A stretch of 64,000 nt of DNA. It comes from Hepsetus odoe (taxonomy: Eukaryota > Chordata > Actinopteri > Characiformes > Hepsetidae). The notes below the pieces were generated by a model. The model had not been told where the DNA came from and ran no database searches. It saw only the letters and a list, made by a program, of their open reading frames with translations. Where the stretch lies: NCBI GenBank assembly GCA_017165825.1, contig CM029386.1:4221729-4285728 (forward strand), read 5' to 3'. Positions 44,025-54,420 of the stretch are shown one piece after another (the stretch's first letter is position 1; each line of letters starts with the position of its first letter). Made by a program: the position numbers and the translations under genes.

Positions 44025-44775
44025 TGTTGTCTGTGGAGTGAGTCGAGATTCAAAGATTTTGCTTCCATACCTCTGACCTGCTTCTCTAGCTCGCTGAGCT
44101 TACTGGCCTCACTTCGGGCTTCTCTCAGTTCAGCCTGCAGAGCAACGTTGTGGTCCTGCACCCGTCTCAGCTCTGCCCGGGTCTGATTTAGCTGTTCTTC
44201 CATAGTGGCTATTTTAGCTTCCAGCTTCTCTTGAATATTTGGAGTCTCAGCTCTCCTCGTTGTCTGGCATACCGTTTGGTCCCTCTGTTCATCCGTTCTC
44301 TCCAGCCTCTCTCTTTGGACAACCATCACAGCTTGCGACTTTATTCTGGAGACTTCTCCCTCCTTTCTGAATTTACTGCTCTTTCCGTGAAGCTCACCTT
44401 TGTCTTGAGCCAGAGCTTTACTTTCTGTTTCAATGGCTTCGATCTCCCTTTGGGAAGTCCTTTGGTCCTCTCCAGCTGAGAAAGCAGATAGATGATCCTT
44501 TCCTTGTGTTTCAACCCTTCGTTCGCGACCGAGGCATTCACCTGTAGCTTAGAGTCTTCTTTCTCCATCAGATGCTGGTAGAGTTCTGTCAGCAGCTCCT
44601 CCTGTTCAGTAATCTGAACATTCATGCAGCTGACCTCTGAGGTGAGATTGGATTTTCCTTGCAGCTCTGATCCGTTTGACCAGATCCCTTGCCATTGCAG
44701 CACGTTTGAACAACTGTTACCTCTGTCTTTGTTGATGTCCAAGTTTCCACCTTCTGAACCTCCTCTGGTGAACAC
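44021..44775 (-). pseudogene. Captured coiled-coil coding sequence (two frames)
   Basis: Two consecutive frames encode heptad-rich sequence. 44775-44341 contains TEQEELLTELYQHLMEKEDS and KHKERIIYLLSQLER. 44329-44021 contains KLEAKIATMEEQLNQTRAEL and LQAELREARSEASKLSELEK. Together they resemble one long coiled-coil protein broken by frameshift. A decayed relative of the second part occurs at 52957-53080. The donor gene is not identified. Confidence 0.55.
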
Positions 44776-44789
44776 TTGCTGCCCATCGT

Positions 44790-45580
44790 TGTTTCTTGAA
44801 AACAGATCTTTGCTTGTGCATTCTTACTGCAGCCTGAATAATGGTAGCAGTTTTGTGCATTGCAGCAACATTATTTTGAACAGAATAACCTCTAAAAGCT
44901 GCCTGGATGCATGTTGCGAGACCTTCTCAACATCTGGAATTTCTCACGTTCAAATTTACCCTTAATGTAGGACCTATATTGTCTTTGAATGATGATAGCT
45001 GACACCCTTATGGCCTGGTACTTTACTACCTCCCGGTGTCTTCTGAACGCAGCCTGAATCAGGAAAGCTGCCTGATGTTGCAGGATCATCTCCCTTCTGA
45101 CCCTCTGACCTCTGAAGCAGGCTTGCAGGAACATTGCAGCAGAGCGCAATTTCAAGAAATCCTCCCTCTGCTTTCTGGCATTAAGTGTGGAACGATACCT
45201 AAGTTAGATGGCAACAGCAGCATGTTTGATGCATAAATATTGCTTCCGAGCACAGTGAGCCCTGTAAGCACATTGTATCACAGTGGCAGCCTGGTGCTTC
45301 TGTTTCAGAGTCTGTTTGTTCTTCATCCCTCGGAATGCGGCTTGCAGAACAACAGCAGCCATCTTTTTCTCCTTCAAAGACTTCATTTCTAGCTTCATAA
45401 TCTTGTTAGCTCGGTAATATCGCTGAACAGTCCTGGCTGCCCACAGTAGCTTCAGGTAGTACTTTCTGCTCAAATGCTTTCTCACCTGCACCTGAATGGT
45501 TACTGCAGCCTCATGTTCAATTTTCATCTGCACCCGAACCTTCATTCTAAACTTCCCACTAACCTGGAGCTGCTCCATCT
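44790..45580 (-). pseudogene. ASPM-like IQ-repeat segment captured by the LTR element
   Basis: About 260 codons of tandem IQ motifs: AAVTIQVQVRKHLSRKYYL, AARTVQRYYRANK, AAVVLQAAFRGMK, AATVIQCAYRAHCARKQYL, AAMFLQACFRGQRVRREM, AAFLIQAAFRRHREVVKYQ, SAIIIQRQYRSYIKGKF. The sequence continues after a frameshift near 44905 with IQAAFRGYS and TATIIQAAVRMHKQ. The repeat register and residues are those of the ASPM spindle protein, whose IQ motifs bind calmodulin. A CAA-to-TAA change at about 45204 and the frameshift break it. There are no introns, although in ASPM most IQ repeats lie in one huge exon, so capture from DNA or RNA is equally possible. Confidence 0.8.
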
Positions 45581-45587
45581 CTGCTTT

Positions 45588-46064
45588 CTATGCAGCAGAC
45601 GGGTTAGTGGTGCTGGGTTTGGTGGTTGACTCCTTGATGCCGCTTTCCTTGCTGCGAAGGGCTTTCTTGGTCGACCTCCCCGGTTGCACAATGCAGGAAG
45701 CGGTCTCCACCGTCCTCCTGCTCTCTGTGTCAGGAACGGCCTTCTTTGCCACTGCCTCGCTTCTCTTGTTGCGGGCGGCCTTCTTTGCCTTCCTCTCGTG
45801 TTTATGGGTGCAGGGAGCGTTTACTTCCACTGTTTCACTGTTATTCGCGCTGGCTGTGTTCACCGCTGTGTTCTCACGTTGAGCTGTGCAGAGCGCCACG
45901 TTTACCGTAACTCCTCCATTAGCTGCACAGGAAGAATTCTTTACCGTAACTCCTCTATCAGCTGCGCGTGTCACTTTCTCCGCTGGCGGATCGGCGTGAT
46001 TGGCGTGCGGCGCTTTCGGCGCTGAATCTCCGCGTTTAACAGCGCAGGGCGGCACCACTATCAA
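45588..46064 (-). CDS. Lys/Ala/Thr-rich ORF in the LTR element
   Basis: A 158-codon open frame, low complexity and basic (KKAARNKRSEAVAKKA, TKKALRSKESGIKE), just upstream of the IQ segment. It looks intrinsically disordered. It could be captured host sequence or a modified gag; no zinc knuckle is seen. Confidence 0.5.
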   Translation of the reverse strand: MIVVPPCAVKRGDSAPKAPHANHADPPAEKVTRAADRGVTVKNSSCAANGGVTVNVALCTAQRENTAVNTASANNSETVEVNAPCTHKHERKAKKAARNKRSEAVAKKAVPDTESRRTVETASCIVQPGRSTKKALRSKESGIKESTTKPSTTNPSAA

Positions 46065-46106
46065 CGTTCCACTTTGAATGACGTAGGGCTCGTTGACTGT
46101 CGTCCT

Positions 46107-46517
46107 TCAGCGTTGCGTGACGCCCGTCATCAACGAAGCCCCGCCTTCCATGTCGCGTGTGGAAACAAACACGTGGTTCACCGCTGTGTGTTCGTGGCTA
46201 GAGCGACCAGCCTCTGCAGCAGGAAGTCGAACCAGTCTGCCGCCTATCTCGGGACCCAGGCGGCTAACGAGCGGGATATCTGAAGTCAGCCGTGTCAGAC
46301 ATTTCTCGAGCTCCCTGGCGGTGGTCGCCGGCGTCCGTCGCACCCAATCCTCACCCTACAATTCCTCACAGAGGTCCACAGACTCAATGCACGTCGGCAC
46401 CCTCGTCTCCCAGGTTTCAATAAACTCCAACGTCCTCTCGATCATGGCTGCACATGTTCGCAACACCCGCTCATGATCACACTCCTGACTCGCGACGTCC
46501 AGGTACTGGCGGCTCAT
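46107..46517 (-). pseudogene. Gag-position ORF of the LTR element
   Basis: An ATG at 46517-46515 lies three bases past the 5' LTR end (acagaaatgagcc). The frame (MSRQYLDVASQECDHERVLR ...) stops at 46356 and resumes in the same frame to 46107 (ATTARELEKCLTRLTSDIPL ...). The position fits the N-terminus of gag, but no gag domain is recognisable. Confidence 0.5.
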
Positions 46518-46844
46518 TTCTGTAACGGTGACGGGGTGCAGGGAGGACGCCAACGCTGAGCCAGGAGTTCGGATCATAACTTTATTAACTATATTTTCAA
46601 AACAAAACCAAGGACTGCAGTTCTAACTAAAACCAAGGAACTGCAGGCTAAACCAAGTTACCCAGATTACCAAAATCAAAACCACAGAACAGAGCGCCCT
46701 CTATCATGCCCAAAACACACCTCACATTTGACATTCACTGAATGATGTGCCTGCGTGTGTCTTTCAGTTAATGCGTGTTTCACGATAATTTACACACAAC
46801 AGGAGCTTTCACTGTAAATAATCAATTTGAGCTAAATTAACATC

Positions 46845-49800
46845 CAAGATGGCGCCACGTGAGAGGCAGCCAGTTACAGGAGCTCTGACCACTTTCTGTT
46901 CTCTTTACTTATTTAATCTATTTTCTTTACTTTACTTATTACTTCTTTCACTTCCTTTTCTAATCTGTCACAAGTACAGCAGTCTGAGGAGACTTGTTAA
47001 CTTTTTTTTCTGTTTTTTAATCGTATTTGGATTGTTTTACCCCGCATGCGGTGAGACACTAGGCAATGGGTTCATTGTTTACACCCGGGACCAGCTGCTG
47101 GCGCTTAGCAACCAGCCGATACAGCTCAGCGAGAGAGCAGAGATCCCCAGAGAACTACAGCGGAGGAGACGGGGCTGCAGAGCTGGGGTGAAACACTGGG
47201 AGAGGAAGAGACGGTACAAACCATCGGTACCCTCGGTCATCATGGGGAATGTGAGATCTCTCCCTAACAAGATCGATGAGCTAACGGCGCTCACCAGGCT
47301 CCAGAGAGAGTACAGGGAGGTCAGCTTGATGTGCTTCATGGAGTCCTGGCTGACACACCTCTCTCCAGACTCCACCTGGTGAGAGCGGACCGGAGCGTGA
47401 AGGAGACCGGTAAGAAAAAAGGTGGGGGGATCGTGATGTATGTGAACGAGAGATGGTGTAACCAGGGACACATCTCCGTTAAAGAGCAGTGCTGCACACG
47501 GGACGTGGAGCTGCTAGCGGTCAGCATCCGACCATACTATCTGCCGTGCAAGTTCTCGCAAGTCATCGCGATAACTGTTTACATCCCGCCAGCGGCAGAC
47601 GCAGCAGCAGCTTGTGAAACCATACACACAGTTGTGTCTCAAATGCAGAAAGCACATCCCCAAGCCTTTCTCCTGATTTCTGGTGATTTTAATCATGTCT
47701 CCTTGTCCTCCACTCTGCCTACTCTCACCCAGTATGTGGACTGCTGCACCCGGGACAACAGGACATTGGACTTACTGTATGCAAACGCTAAGGATGCGTA
47801 CGGAGCATCACCCCTCCCTCCACTGGGACACTCAGACCATAACCTGGTCCATCTGGTTCCCTCATACATACCTCTTGTATGCAATCAACCCCCCACTACG
47901 AGGTATGTAAGAGGATGGTCTGATGAGTCTAGCATGGCACTCAGGGACTGTTTTGAAACCACAGACTGGGAGCCGCTATGCAGCCCACATGGAGAGGACA
48001 TCGACAGCTTAACAGTCTGTATAATTGACTACATCACCTTCTGTGTGGAGAACACTGTACCAACCAGGAGAGTACGGTGTTACTCCTGTAATAAACCATG
48101 GCTGACCCCTGATCTGAGAGCTCTGCTGAAGCAGAAGTCAAGAGCCTTCAGATCAGGAGATAAAGAGGACAGATGAGGACAATGAGGACAGCTCAGAAGG
48201 AGCTGAAAAGAGAGATAAGGAGAGGGAAGGACAGATACAGGGAGAGGCTGGAGGAGCAGCTCAGACAAAACAATGTCAGAGGTGTGTGGAGAGGACTGAA
48301 CACCATTACTGGAAGGAGCACAGTGAGTAGGGGAGGCCCAGAGTCTGGAGATCAGGACTGGGCTAATAGTTTAAACCTGTTCTTCAACAGGTTTGACTCA
48401 GGAATCAGCCCCTCACCCAACCACCAAAGCTCATCACATGCCAGTGCTCCCCTTCACACCTCCTTGCTAACTCCAACGGCACCTCGCCTTCACACCTCTT
48501 TGCAACCCCCACCAGGGATATCAGCTGCGTATCCCCTCTTATCTTCACCCCCCCCCCCCCTTTCCCCTGAGGACTCTACTGCCCCCTCCTGCTACCCCAC
48601 TCAACAGGAGGCACTTACTCTCTCACCACACAAAAGCCTCTCCATCACTGCTGACCAGGTGCGGTGTCAGCTGAGGAAGTTGAAGCACAGGAAAGCCACA
48701 GGTCCGGATGGCATCAGCTCCAGCCTGTTGAGGGACTGTGCAGATCAACTCTGTGAGGTTATCACCTACATCTTTAACCTCAGCCTCATTCCCCAGTCCC
48801 CATTCTGTGGAAGACCTCATGCCTCGTTCCAGTCCCCAAGACATCGCACCCCAAGGAGCCAAACCACTTCAGACCTGTTGCCCTCACCTCTAACCTGATG
48901 AAGGCTATGGAGAGGATCATCCTCCATCACCTTCGTCCACTGGTGAGGAGGGACCTAGACCCGCTGCAGTTTGCTTATCAGCCGCACATTGGGGTGGATG
49001 ACACGGTCATCTACCTGCTGCATCGGGCCCTTACTCAGCTGGAGAGTGCCAAGAGCACTGTGAGAGTCATGTTCTTTGACTTTTCCAGTGCTTTCAACAC
49101 AATCCAGCCTTCAGTTCTGAGGGGGAAACTGGAGGGAGTGGGTGTGGACCATCACATGACTGAGTGGATTATTGACTAGCTCACCAATAGACCCCAGTAT
49201 GTGAGACTCCAGGACTGTGTGTCTGAGGTGGTGGTCTGCAGCACTGGAGCCCCACAAGGAACAGTCCTCGCCCCCTTCCTCTTCACATTATACACAGCGG
49301 ACTTTAAATTCAACACAGACACCTGTCACCTGCAGAAATTCTCCGACGACACCGCTATTGTTGGTCGTGTGTTGGAGGGGAATGAGCAGGAATACAGGGG
49401 GGTCATCAGTGACTTCGTCAGTTGGTGCGATCAAAATCATCTGCGCATCAATGCCAGCAAGACGAAGGAGCTGGTGATTGACTTCCACAGGAAGTCACCC
49501 CCCATTACACCGGAGGACATCCAGGGTTTGTGCATTGAAATGGTGGAGGAGTACAAATACCTGGGTATCCACATCAACAATAAACTGGACAGGTCCACTA
49601 ACACTACTGCTCTGTACAAAAAGGACCTGAGCCGTCTCCACCTGCTAAAGCAGCTGAGGTCCTTTGGAGTAAACAAACATCTCATGAGGACATTTTATGA
49701 CACTGTGGTAGCGTCTGCTGTTTTTTATGCTGTGGTCTGCTGGTGTGGAAGAGTCGCAGAGAGGGACAGAGGGAAACTAAATAAACTGGTCATAAGGGCC

Positions 49801-50126
49801 AGCTCTGTCCTGAACTGTCTGCTCAAGTCCATCAAGCAGGTAGGGGAGGAGAGGATGTTTTCCAAACTAACATCCATCATGGACAACACCTCCCACCCCC
49901 TACACGAGACTGTATGAGCACTGAGCAGCTCGTTCAGCAGCAGACTCTTACACCCGCAGTGTAAGAAAGAACGCTACCGCAGGTCATTCCTACCTGCAGC
50001 CATCAGACTCCATAACTCAACATAACATAACATTACACTACTTGTTTATTATTATTATATATTATAATATATTATATATTATTGTATGTTATTATTATTA
50101 TTAATACTGTATTGTATATTATTATT
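46845..50126 (+). pseudogene. Near full-length L2/Rex1-like LINE
   Basis: It begins catccaagatggcgcc, a typical LINE 5' end. The frame shows GNVRSLPNKIDELTALTR and FMESWL (endonuclease start, 47241-47380), GGIVMYVNERW and SGDFNHVSLSS (endonuclease, to about 47910), KATGPDGISSSLLRD (reverse transcriptase, about 48690), FFDFSSAFNTIQPS (first catalytic Asp, 49075), GAPQGTVLAPFLF, FSDDTAIV (catalytic pair, 49342) and a C-terminal thumb to 49917. It has about three frameshifts (near 47370, 48175 and 48895) and stops at 49177 and 49915. The 3' end runs into the gap. It interrupts duplication copy 2. Confidence 0.9.
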
Positions 50127-50626
50127 NNNNNNNNNNNNNNNNNNNNNNNNNNNNNNNNNNNNNNNNNNNNNNNNNNNNNNNNNNNNNNNNNNNNNNNNNN
50201 NNNNNNNNNNNNNNNNNNNNNNNNNNNNNNNNNNNNNNNNNNNNNNNNNNNNNNNNNNNNNNNNNNNNNNNNNNNNNNNNNNNNNNNNNNNNNNNNNNNN
50301 NNNNNNNNNNNNNNNNNNNNNNNNNNNNNNNNNNNNNNNNNNNNNNNNNNNNNNNNNNNNNNNNNNNNNNNNNNNNNNNNNNNNNNNNNNNNNNNNNNNN
50401 NNNNNNNNNNNNNNNNNNNNNNNNNNNNNNNNNNNNNNNNNNNNNNNNNNNNNNNNNNNNNNNNNNNNNNNNNNNNNNNNNNNNNNNNNNNNNNNNNNNN
50501 NNNNNNNNNNNNNNNNNNNNNNNNNNNNNNNNNNNNNNNNNNNNNNNNNNNNNNNNNNNNNNNNNNNNNNNNNNNNNNNNNNNNNNNNNNNNNNNNNNNN
50601 NNNNNNNNNNNNNNNNNNNNNNNNNN
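50127..50626. other. Assembly gap (500 N)
   Basis: 500 unknown bases between an AT-rich LINE 3' end and a (CT)n tract; true length unknown. Confidence 1.
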
Positions 50627-50667
<41 letters not shown>

Positions 50668-50668
50668 G

Positions 50669-50842
50669 GTTATCTCTCTGTTTGGTCACAGCTGAAGGCT
50701 GTTCTTCTCTGGATTCAGCTCTCAGTTCAAACCCCTCCCACCTGAAAGAACTGGATCTGACCTACAACCACCCAGGAGAGTCAGGAGTGAAGCTGCTCTC
50801 TGCTCAACTGGAGGATCCACACTGCTCACTCAGCTCACTCAG
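50669..50842 (+). CDS. NLR LRR exon on the plus strand
   Basis: A 174-bp exon with acceptor ctgtag after (CT)n and donor GTATCA. It encodes LSLCLVTAEGCSSLDSALSS ... LKELDLTYNHPGESGVKLLS. It is almost identical to 10849-11022 but on the opposite strand, so it belongs to another NLR gene, most of which is lost in the gap or to the right, where an L2-like LINE interrupts it at about 50940. The exon itself is intact. Confidence 0.85.
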
Positions 50843-50939
50843 GTATCAACAACTGTATTTACAGGTGTGTGTGTGTGTGTGGGTGTGTGGGTGTGTGTGT
50901 GTGTGTATAAGGGTGCGGGGGAAGAGTGTGGAGATTATG

Positions 50940-52800
50940 AGTACATATGAATATAGACCTATCTCTAATGTCCCGTTTCTCTCTAAGATTCTAGAAAAAC
51001 TAGTTGCGAGACAACTGCAGTCATATCTAGACACGCATAACCTCTTAGATAAATTCCAATGAGGCTTCCGGCTTGGCCATAGCACAGAAACTGCTCTAAC
51101 TAGAGTGGTGAATGATATAATGGTCTCGAGTGATGCAGGAAACATCACTGTTCTTGTTCTCTTAGATCTTAGTGCTGCGTTCGACACGGTGGATCACTCC
51201 ATTTTAGTAAATAGGCTTCACTCCACTGTCGGCATTAGCGGAACAGCCCTTAAATGGTTGAACTCCTATCTTACAAACCGTTACTACTTCATCCAAATGG
51301 ATGATTATGGCACCCCCTCACCTATGTCACTAGTTAACTATGGAGTCCCACAAGGGTCAGTGTTAGGCCCAGTGCTCTTCTCCCTCTACATGCTCCCACT
51401 AAGCACTATTATACGGAAGCATAATGTTAGTTACTACTCTTACGCTGATGACACTCAGCTATACTTATCTTTTAAATGATGTGATAAAGCATCAACCGGC
51501 ACTTTAATTAGCTGCCTCAGTGATATTAGGGATTGGATGAATAACAACTTCCTCTCACTAAAGCCCGAAAAAACTGAGCTGCTCTTGTTTTGTAGTAGCG
51601 ATGTAGACAGGGCCAACTTCATTTCGCATATCTGGGATGCAGGGTTGAAGTGTTCAGTGAGTACTCTGGCACGTAACCTTGGTATTATTTTCGATTCAGA
51701 TCTTTCATTTAATCCCCATGTTAATGCAGTTGCGAAGACATGCTTCCTGCACCTTTGGAACATTGCCAAACTACGGCGTTTTCTGTCAGTGGAAGACACG
51801 GCAAAAGTAGTACATGCATTTGTATACAGTAGATTAGATTACTGTAATGCCCTACTTTCTGGAAGCTCTCAGGGCACATTAAGCACCCTACAGCGCATTC
51901 AGAACACAGCCGCTAGGATTGTTAGCAGGAGCAGGAAGTACGACCACATAACTCCCATACTCTCCTCGCTTCACTGGCTTCCTGTTAGGTACAGGGCTGA
52001 CTTCAAGGTCCTCCTCTTAACCTACAAAGCACTTAAAGGTCTTGCCCCAATATACCTAACCGAACTGCTTAATACCTATACACCTAACCGCCCACTTAGA
52101 TCCCAGAATAAAGATCTCCTAATTGTCCCTCGCATAAATAAATGTATAGGAGCACAAGCTTTCAGTTACAGGGCCCCTAGATTGTGGAACAGCTTGCCTG
52201 CTTCTGTACGGGATGCCGATTCAGTCTCAGTCTTTAAATCACGGCTGAAGACTTACTTCTTTAGTTTAGCTTACCTGCACCAATCACCATAGTGCACCAT
52301 TACTAATGTCGCTGGTGCTGCTGTACATGCCATCGCACTGTATTGTTTCATTTCTGTGTCTGTCACTACTGGATCATGCTCATTACTGACCATCCCCATT
52401 CCATTTCTCTCCCCACATGTCCGGGGGGGCCCGTTGTGGTCATCCCCTGAGTCCAATGCCGAGCTACAATCTGGTCTGTGTGATGCATCTGATGCGCCAA
52501 GGGACCTGGCGGCTCATCAGTACCTGGAAGCAACTGGGACTCCTCACTGATCCTGGAGTTTAAAACCAAACTAATTTTGTACTGTTAGTAGACCCAAGGG
52601 GGTTGGGTAACCGGTTGACCTTGGACCCTCAGAGGTTTTTTTTCTCCACATAGTGGAGTTTTTGGTTCCTCTCCTTCGTAGTTGTCCAGCTTTAACATCT
52701 ATTACTGTAACCTGTTCCACCATCTACCACCAATGTAAAGTGCCTTGGGGCAACTGTGTTGTAAAAGGCGCTAAATAAGAATAAATTGAATTGAATTGAA
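50940..52800 (+). pseudogene. L2-like LINE, 5'-truncated
   Basis: Reverse transcriptase from RPISNVPFLSKILEKLVARQ (50955) through ALTRVVNDIM, LLDLSAAFDTVDHSIL (first Asp, 51148-51200), YGVPQGSVLGPVLFSLYM, YSYADDTQLYL (catalytic pair, 51436-51470) and the C-terminal HWLPVRYRADFKVLLLTYKA to the stop near 52291. Stops at 51060 and 51477 break it. The 3' untranslated region ends with (TTGAA)n at about 52778-52800. The clade call is from the motif set. Confidence 0.88.
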
Positions 52801-53160
52801 TTAGCCCGGAAAGGTGGGGCTGCAAAGCAAACTTTCTTGCCAGTCCCAGATACAACTGCCACAGAAGAAACTTTTTGTGATTGTTGTTTGAAAGGAATGG
52901 TTGAAGAAAACAGAGGATCCAAGTGGCACAGAATTCTAAAAATGGAGTGGAGATTTCCGCCATGCAGGAGAAGCTGGAGATAAAAGCGGGAAGACAAAAA
53001 GAAGAATGGCTGAATCAGAGCAAGGCAGAGCTGAAGCAGGCGCAGGACAACAGCACCGATCTTGAATCTGGAAATGACCGGAGAGAGGCCATCAAGCTCA
53101 CAAAGCCATTGAACATGTTGAACACACAATGGTGTATGAACGCTGTGCTGGTGTCTACAC
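52801..53160 (+). pseudogene. Decayed coiled-coil fragment, relative of the captured sequence
   Basis: The translation around 52957-53060 (MQEKLEIKAGRQKEEWLNQS, KAELKQAQDN) aligns with the coiled-coil segment at 44021-44329 (IQEKLEAKIATMEEQLNQTR). The same captured sequence therefore exists in a second place here, without LTRs that I can see. Confidence 0.5.
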
Positions 53161-54385
53161 ATTGTTCAACACTGCTGGAAGTACTTACAGTCAGGTGCAG
53201 GCCATTTTATCTGCCCAGGGAGTTCTCTACAGTTTTTATTACAGCGGTCTACATTCCACCCAGCACTAGTGCTAACTGCATTAATGCCAACAGCGTGCTG
53301 GCTGAACTTTATGGAGCGATCAGCAAGCTCCAAAACTCCCACCCAGACAGACTGTTCATTGTCACCAGAGATTTCATGCATATCTCAGGTCAGTTCTCCC
53401 TAAATTTAATCAACATGTGGACTTTGCAATGAGGGGGGGAAACATGCTGGACTGTGTTTACACAAACATGGCTGGCGTGTACAGAGCGGAACCCTGCCCT
53501 CACCTTGGACACTCAGACCACATGCTGATCCCAGCATACAGACCCATCGTCAGGCGTGTGAGGCCCACCCTGAAGCAGGTGAAGACCTGGCCCACAGGAG
53601 CCATCTCTGTTCTTCAGGACTGCTTTGAACACACCGACTGGGACATGTTTAGGGAGGCTGCAACCTACGATGACTCCATCAACTTGGAGGAGTACACAGC
53701 TTCAGTGACTGGCTACATCAGCAAGTGCATTCAGGATGTCACTGTCTTCAAGTTCATCATTACATGACCCAACCAAAGCCATGGATGACTGCAGAAGTGC
53801 GCAGACTCCTGAGGACTCCGGACAAGGCCTTCAAGTCAGGGGACGAGGCCGCCCTAAGAACAGCATGGGCGAACCTGTCTCGGGCCATCAGAGCAGCAAA
53901 GCGAGCTCATGCACAGAGAAATCCATGGCCACTTCAAAACCACCAGTGACACACAATGCATGTGGCAGGGCATTCAGGCCCTCACCAACTACAGGACAAC
54001 TCCACCTGCCTGTGACGGTGACTCTTCCCTCCCAGATGCGCTGAAACGCTTCTATGCTTCTATGTTTGTTGCGGTGAACAACACGATAATAAGGAAAACC
54101 ATCCCTCCTCCAAACGAAAAGGTTCTCTGTCTGACCACGACCGAGGTGAGAAGATCTCTACTGAGAGTCAACCCAGAGAAAGCTGCTGGTCCAGACAACA
54201 TTCAAGGTCGTGTTATCAGAGGATAAGCAGAACAGCTGGCAGATGTTCTTACTGACATCTTTAACATCTCTCTGAGCACCACTGTTGTTTCCAGGTGCTT
54301 CAAGACCACCAGCATCATCATTGAAGAAATCATCTGTCTCCTGCCTCAATGACTATCGTCCCGTCGCACTCACACCTATCATTCA
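53161..54385 (+). pseudogene. Rex1/L2-like LINE fragment
   Basis: Endonuclease C-terminal part (FYLPREFSTVFITAVYIPPS, 53206-53265; GGNMLDCVYTNMAGVYRAEP; HLGHSDHMLIPAYRPIV) and the start of the reverse transcriptase region (LTTTEVRRSLLRVNPEKAAGP, about 54133-54195). Many stops and frameshifts. Confidence 0.8.
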
Positions 54386-54420
54386 CATTTACATTTACAT
54401 TTACATCTATCATCATGAAG

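Larger units (their letters stand above)
42743..46733 (-). mobile_element. 4-kb LTR retrotransposon carrying host-like coding sequence
   Basis: The left LTR (42743-43297, 329 bp without a nested repeat) and right LTR (46521-46733, internally deleted) both start TGTAACGG and end GACA. The element is flanked by the 5-bp duplication TTCAC (42738-42742 and 46734-46738). Copy 1 has the uninterrupted site near 26337, so insertion followed the segmental duplication. In minus orientation the order is 5' LTR, a short ORF beginning three bases after the LTR, a Lys/Ala-rich ORF, IQ repeats, coiled-coil segments, a noncoding region, a polypurine run (ttttgggggggggg) and the 3' LTR. No reverse transcriptase, integrase or protease is found, so it must be mobilised in trans. 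Confidence 0.88.
27720..46844. repeat. Segmental duplication, copy 2
   Basis: This is the second tandem copy of the block at 11880-26450. Its extra length comes from post-duplication insertions: SINE 27964-28205, LTR 31974-32294, RTE-type tail 36913-37027, and the 4-kb LTR element 42743-46733. It ends where a LINE begins at 46845. Confidence 0.92.

Noticed and set aside
45496..46283. Long plus-strand ORFs opposite the 4-kb LTR element
   Set aside because: They are antisense to the Lys/Ala-rich and IQ frames; the LTR orientation, polypurine tract and IQ motifs all indicate the minus strand.
11880..46844. CRISPR-like or tandem-array interpretation of the repeated blocks
   Set aside because: The two blocks are one tandem segmental duplication of eukaryotic NLR sequence, with no short regularly spaced repeats.
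50072..51062. ORFs spanning the second N gap
   Set aside because: They are artefacts of reading through N; the LRR exon inside is annotated on its own splice sites.
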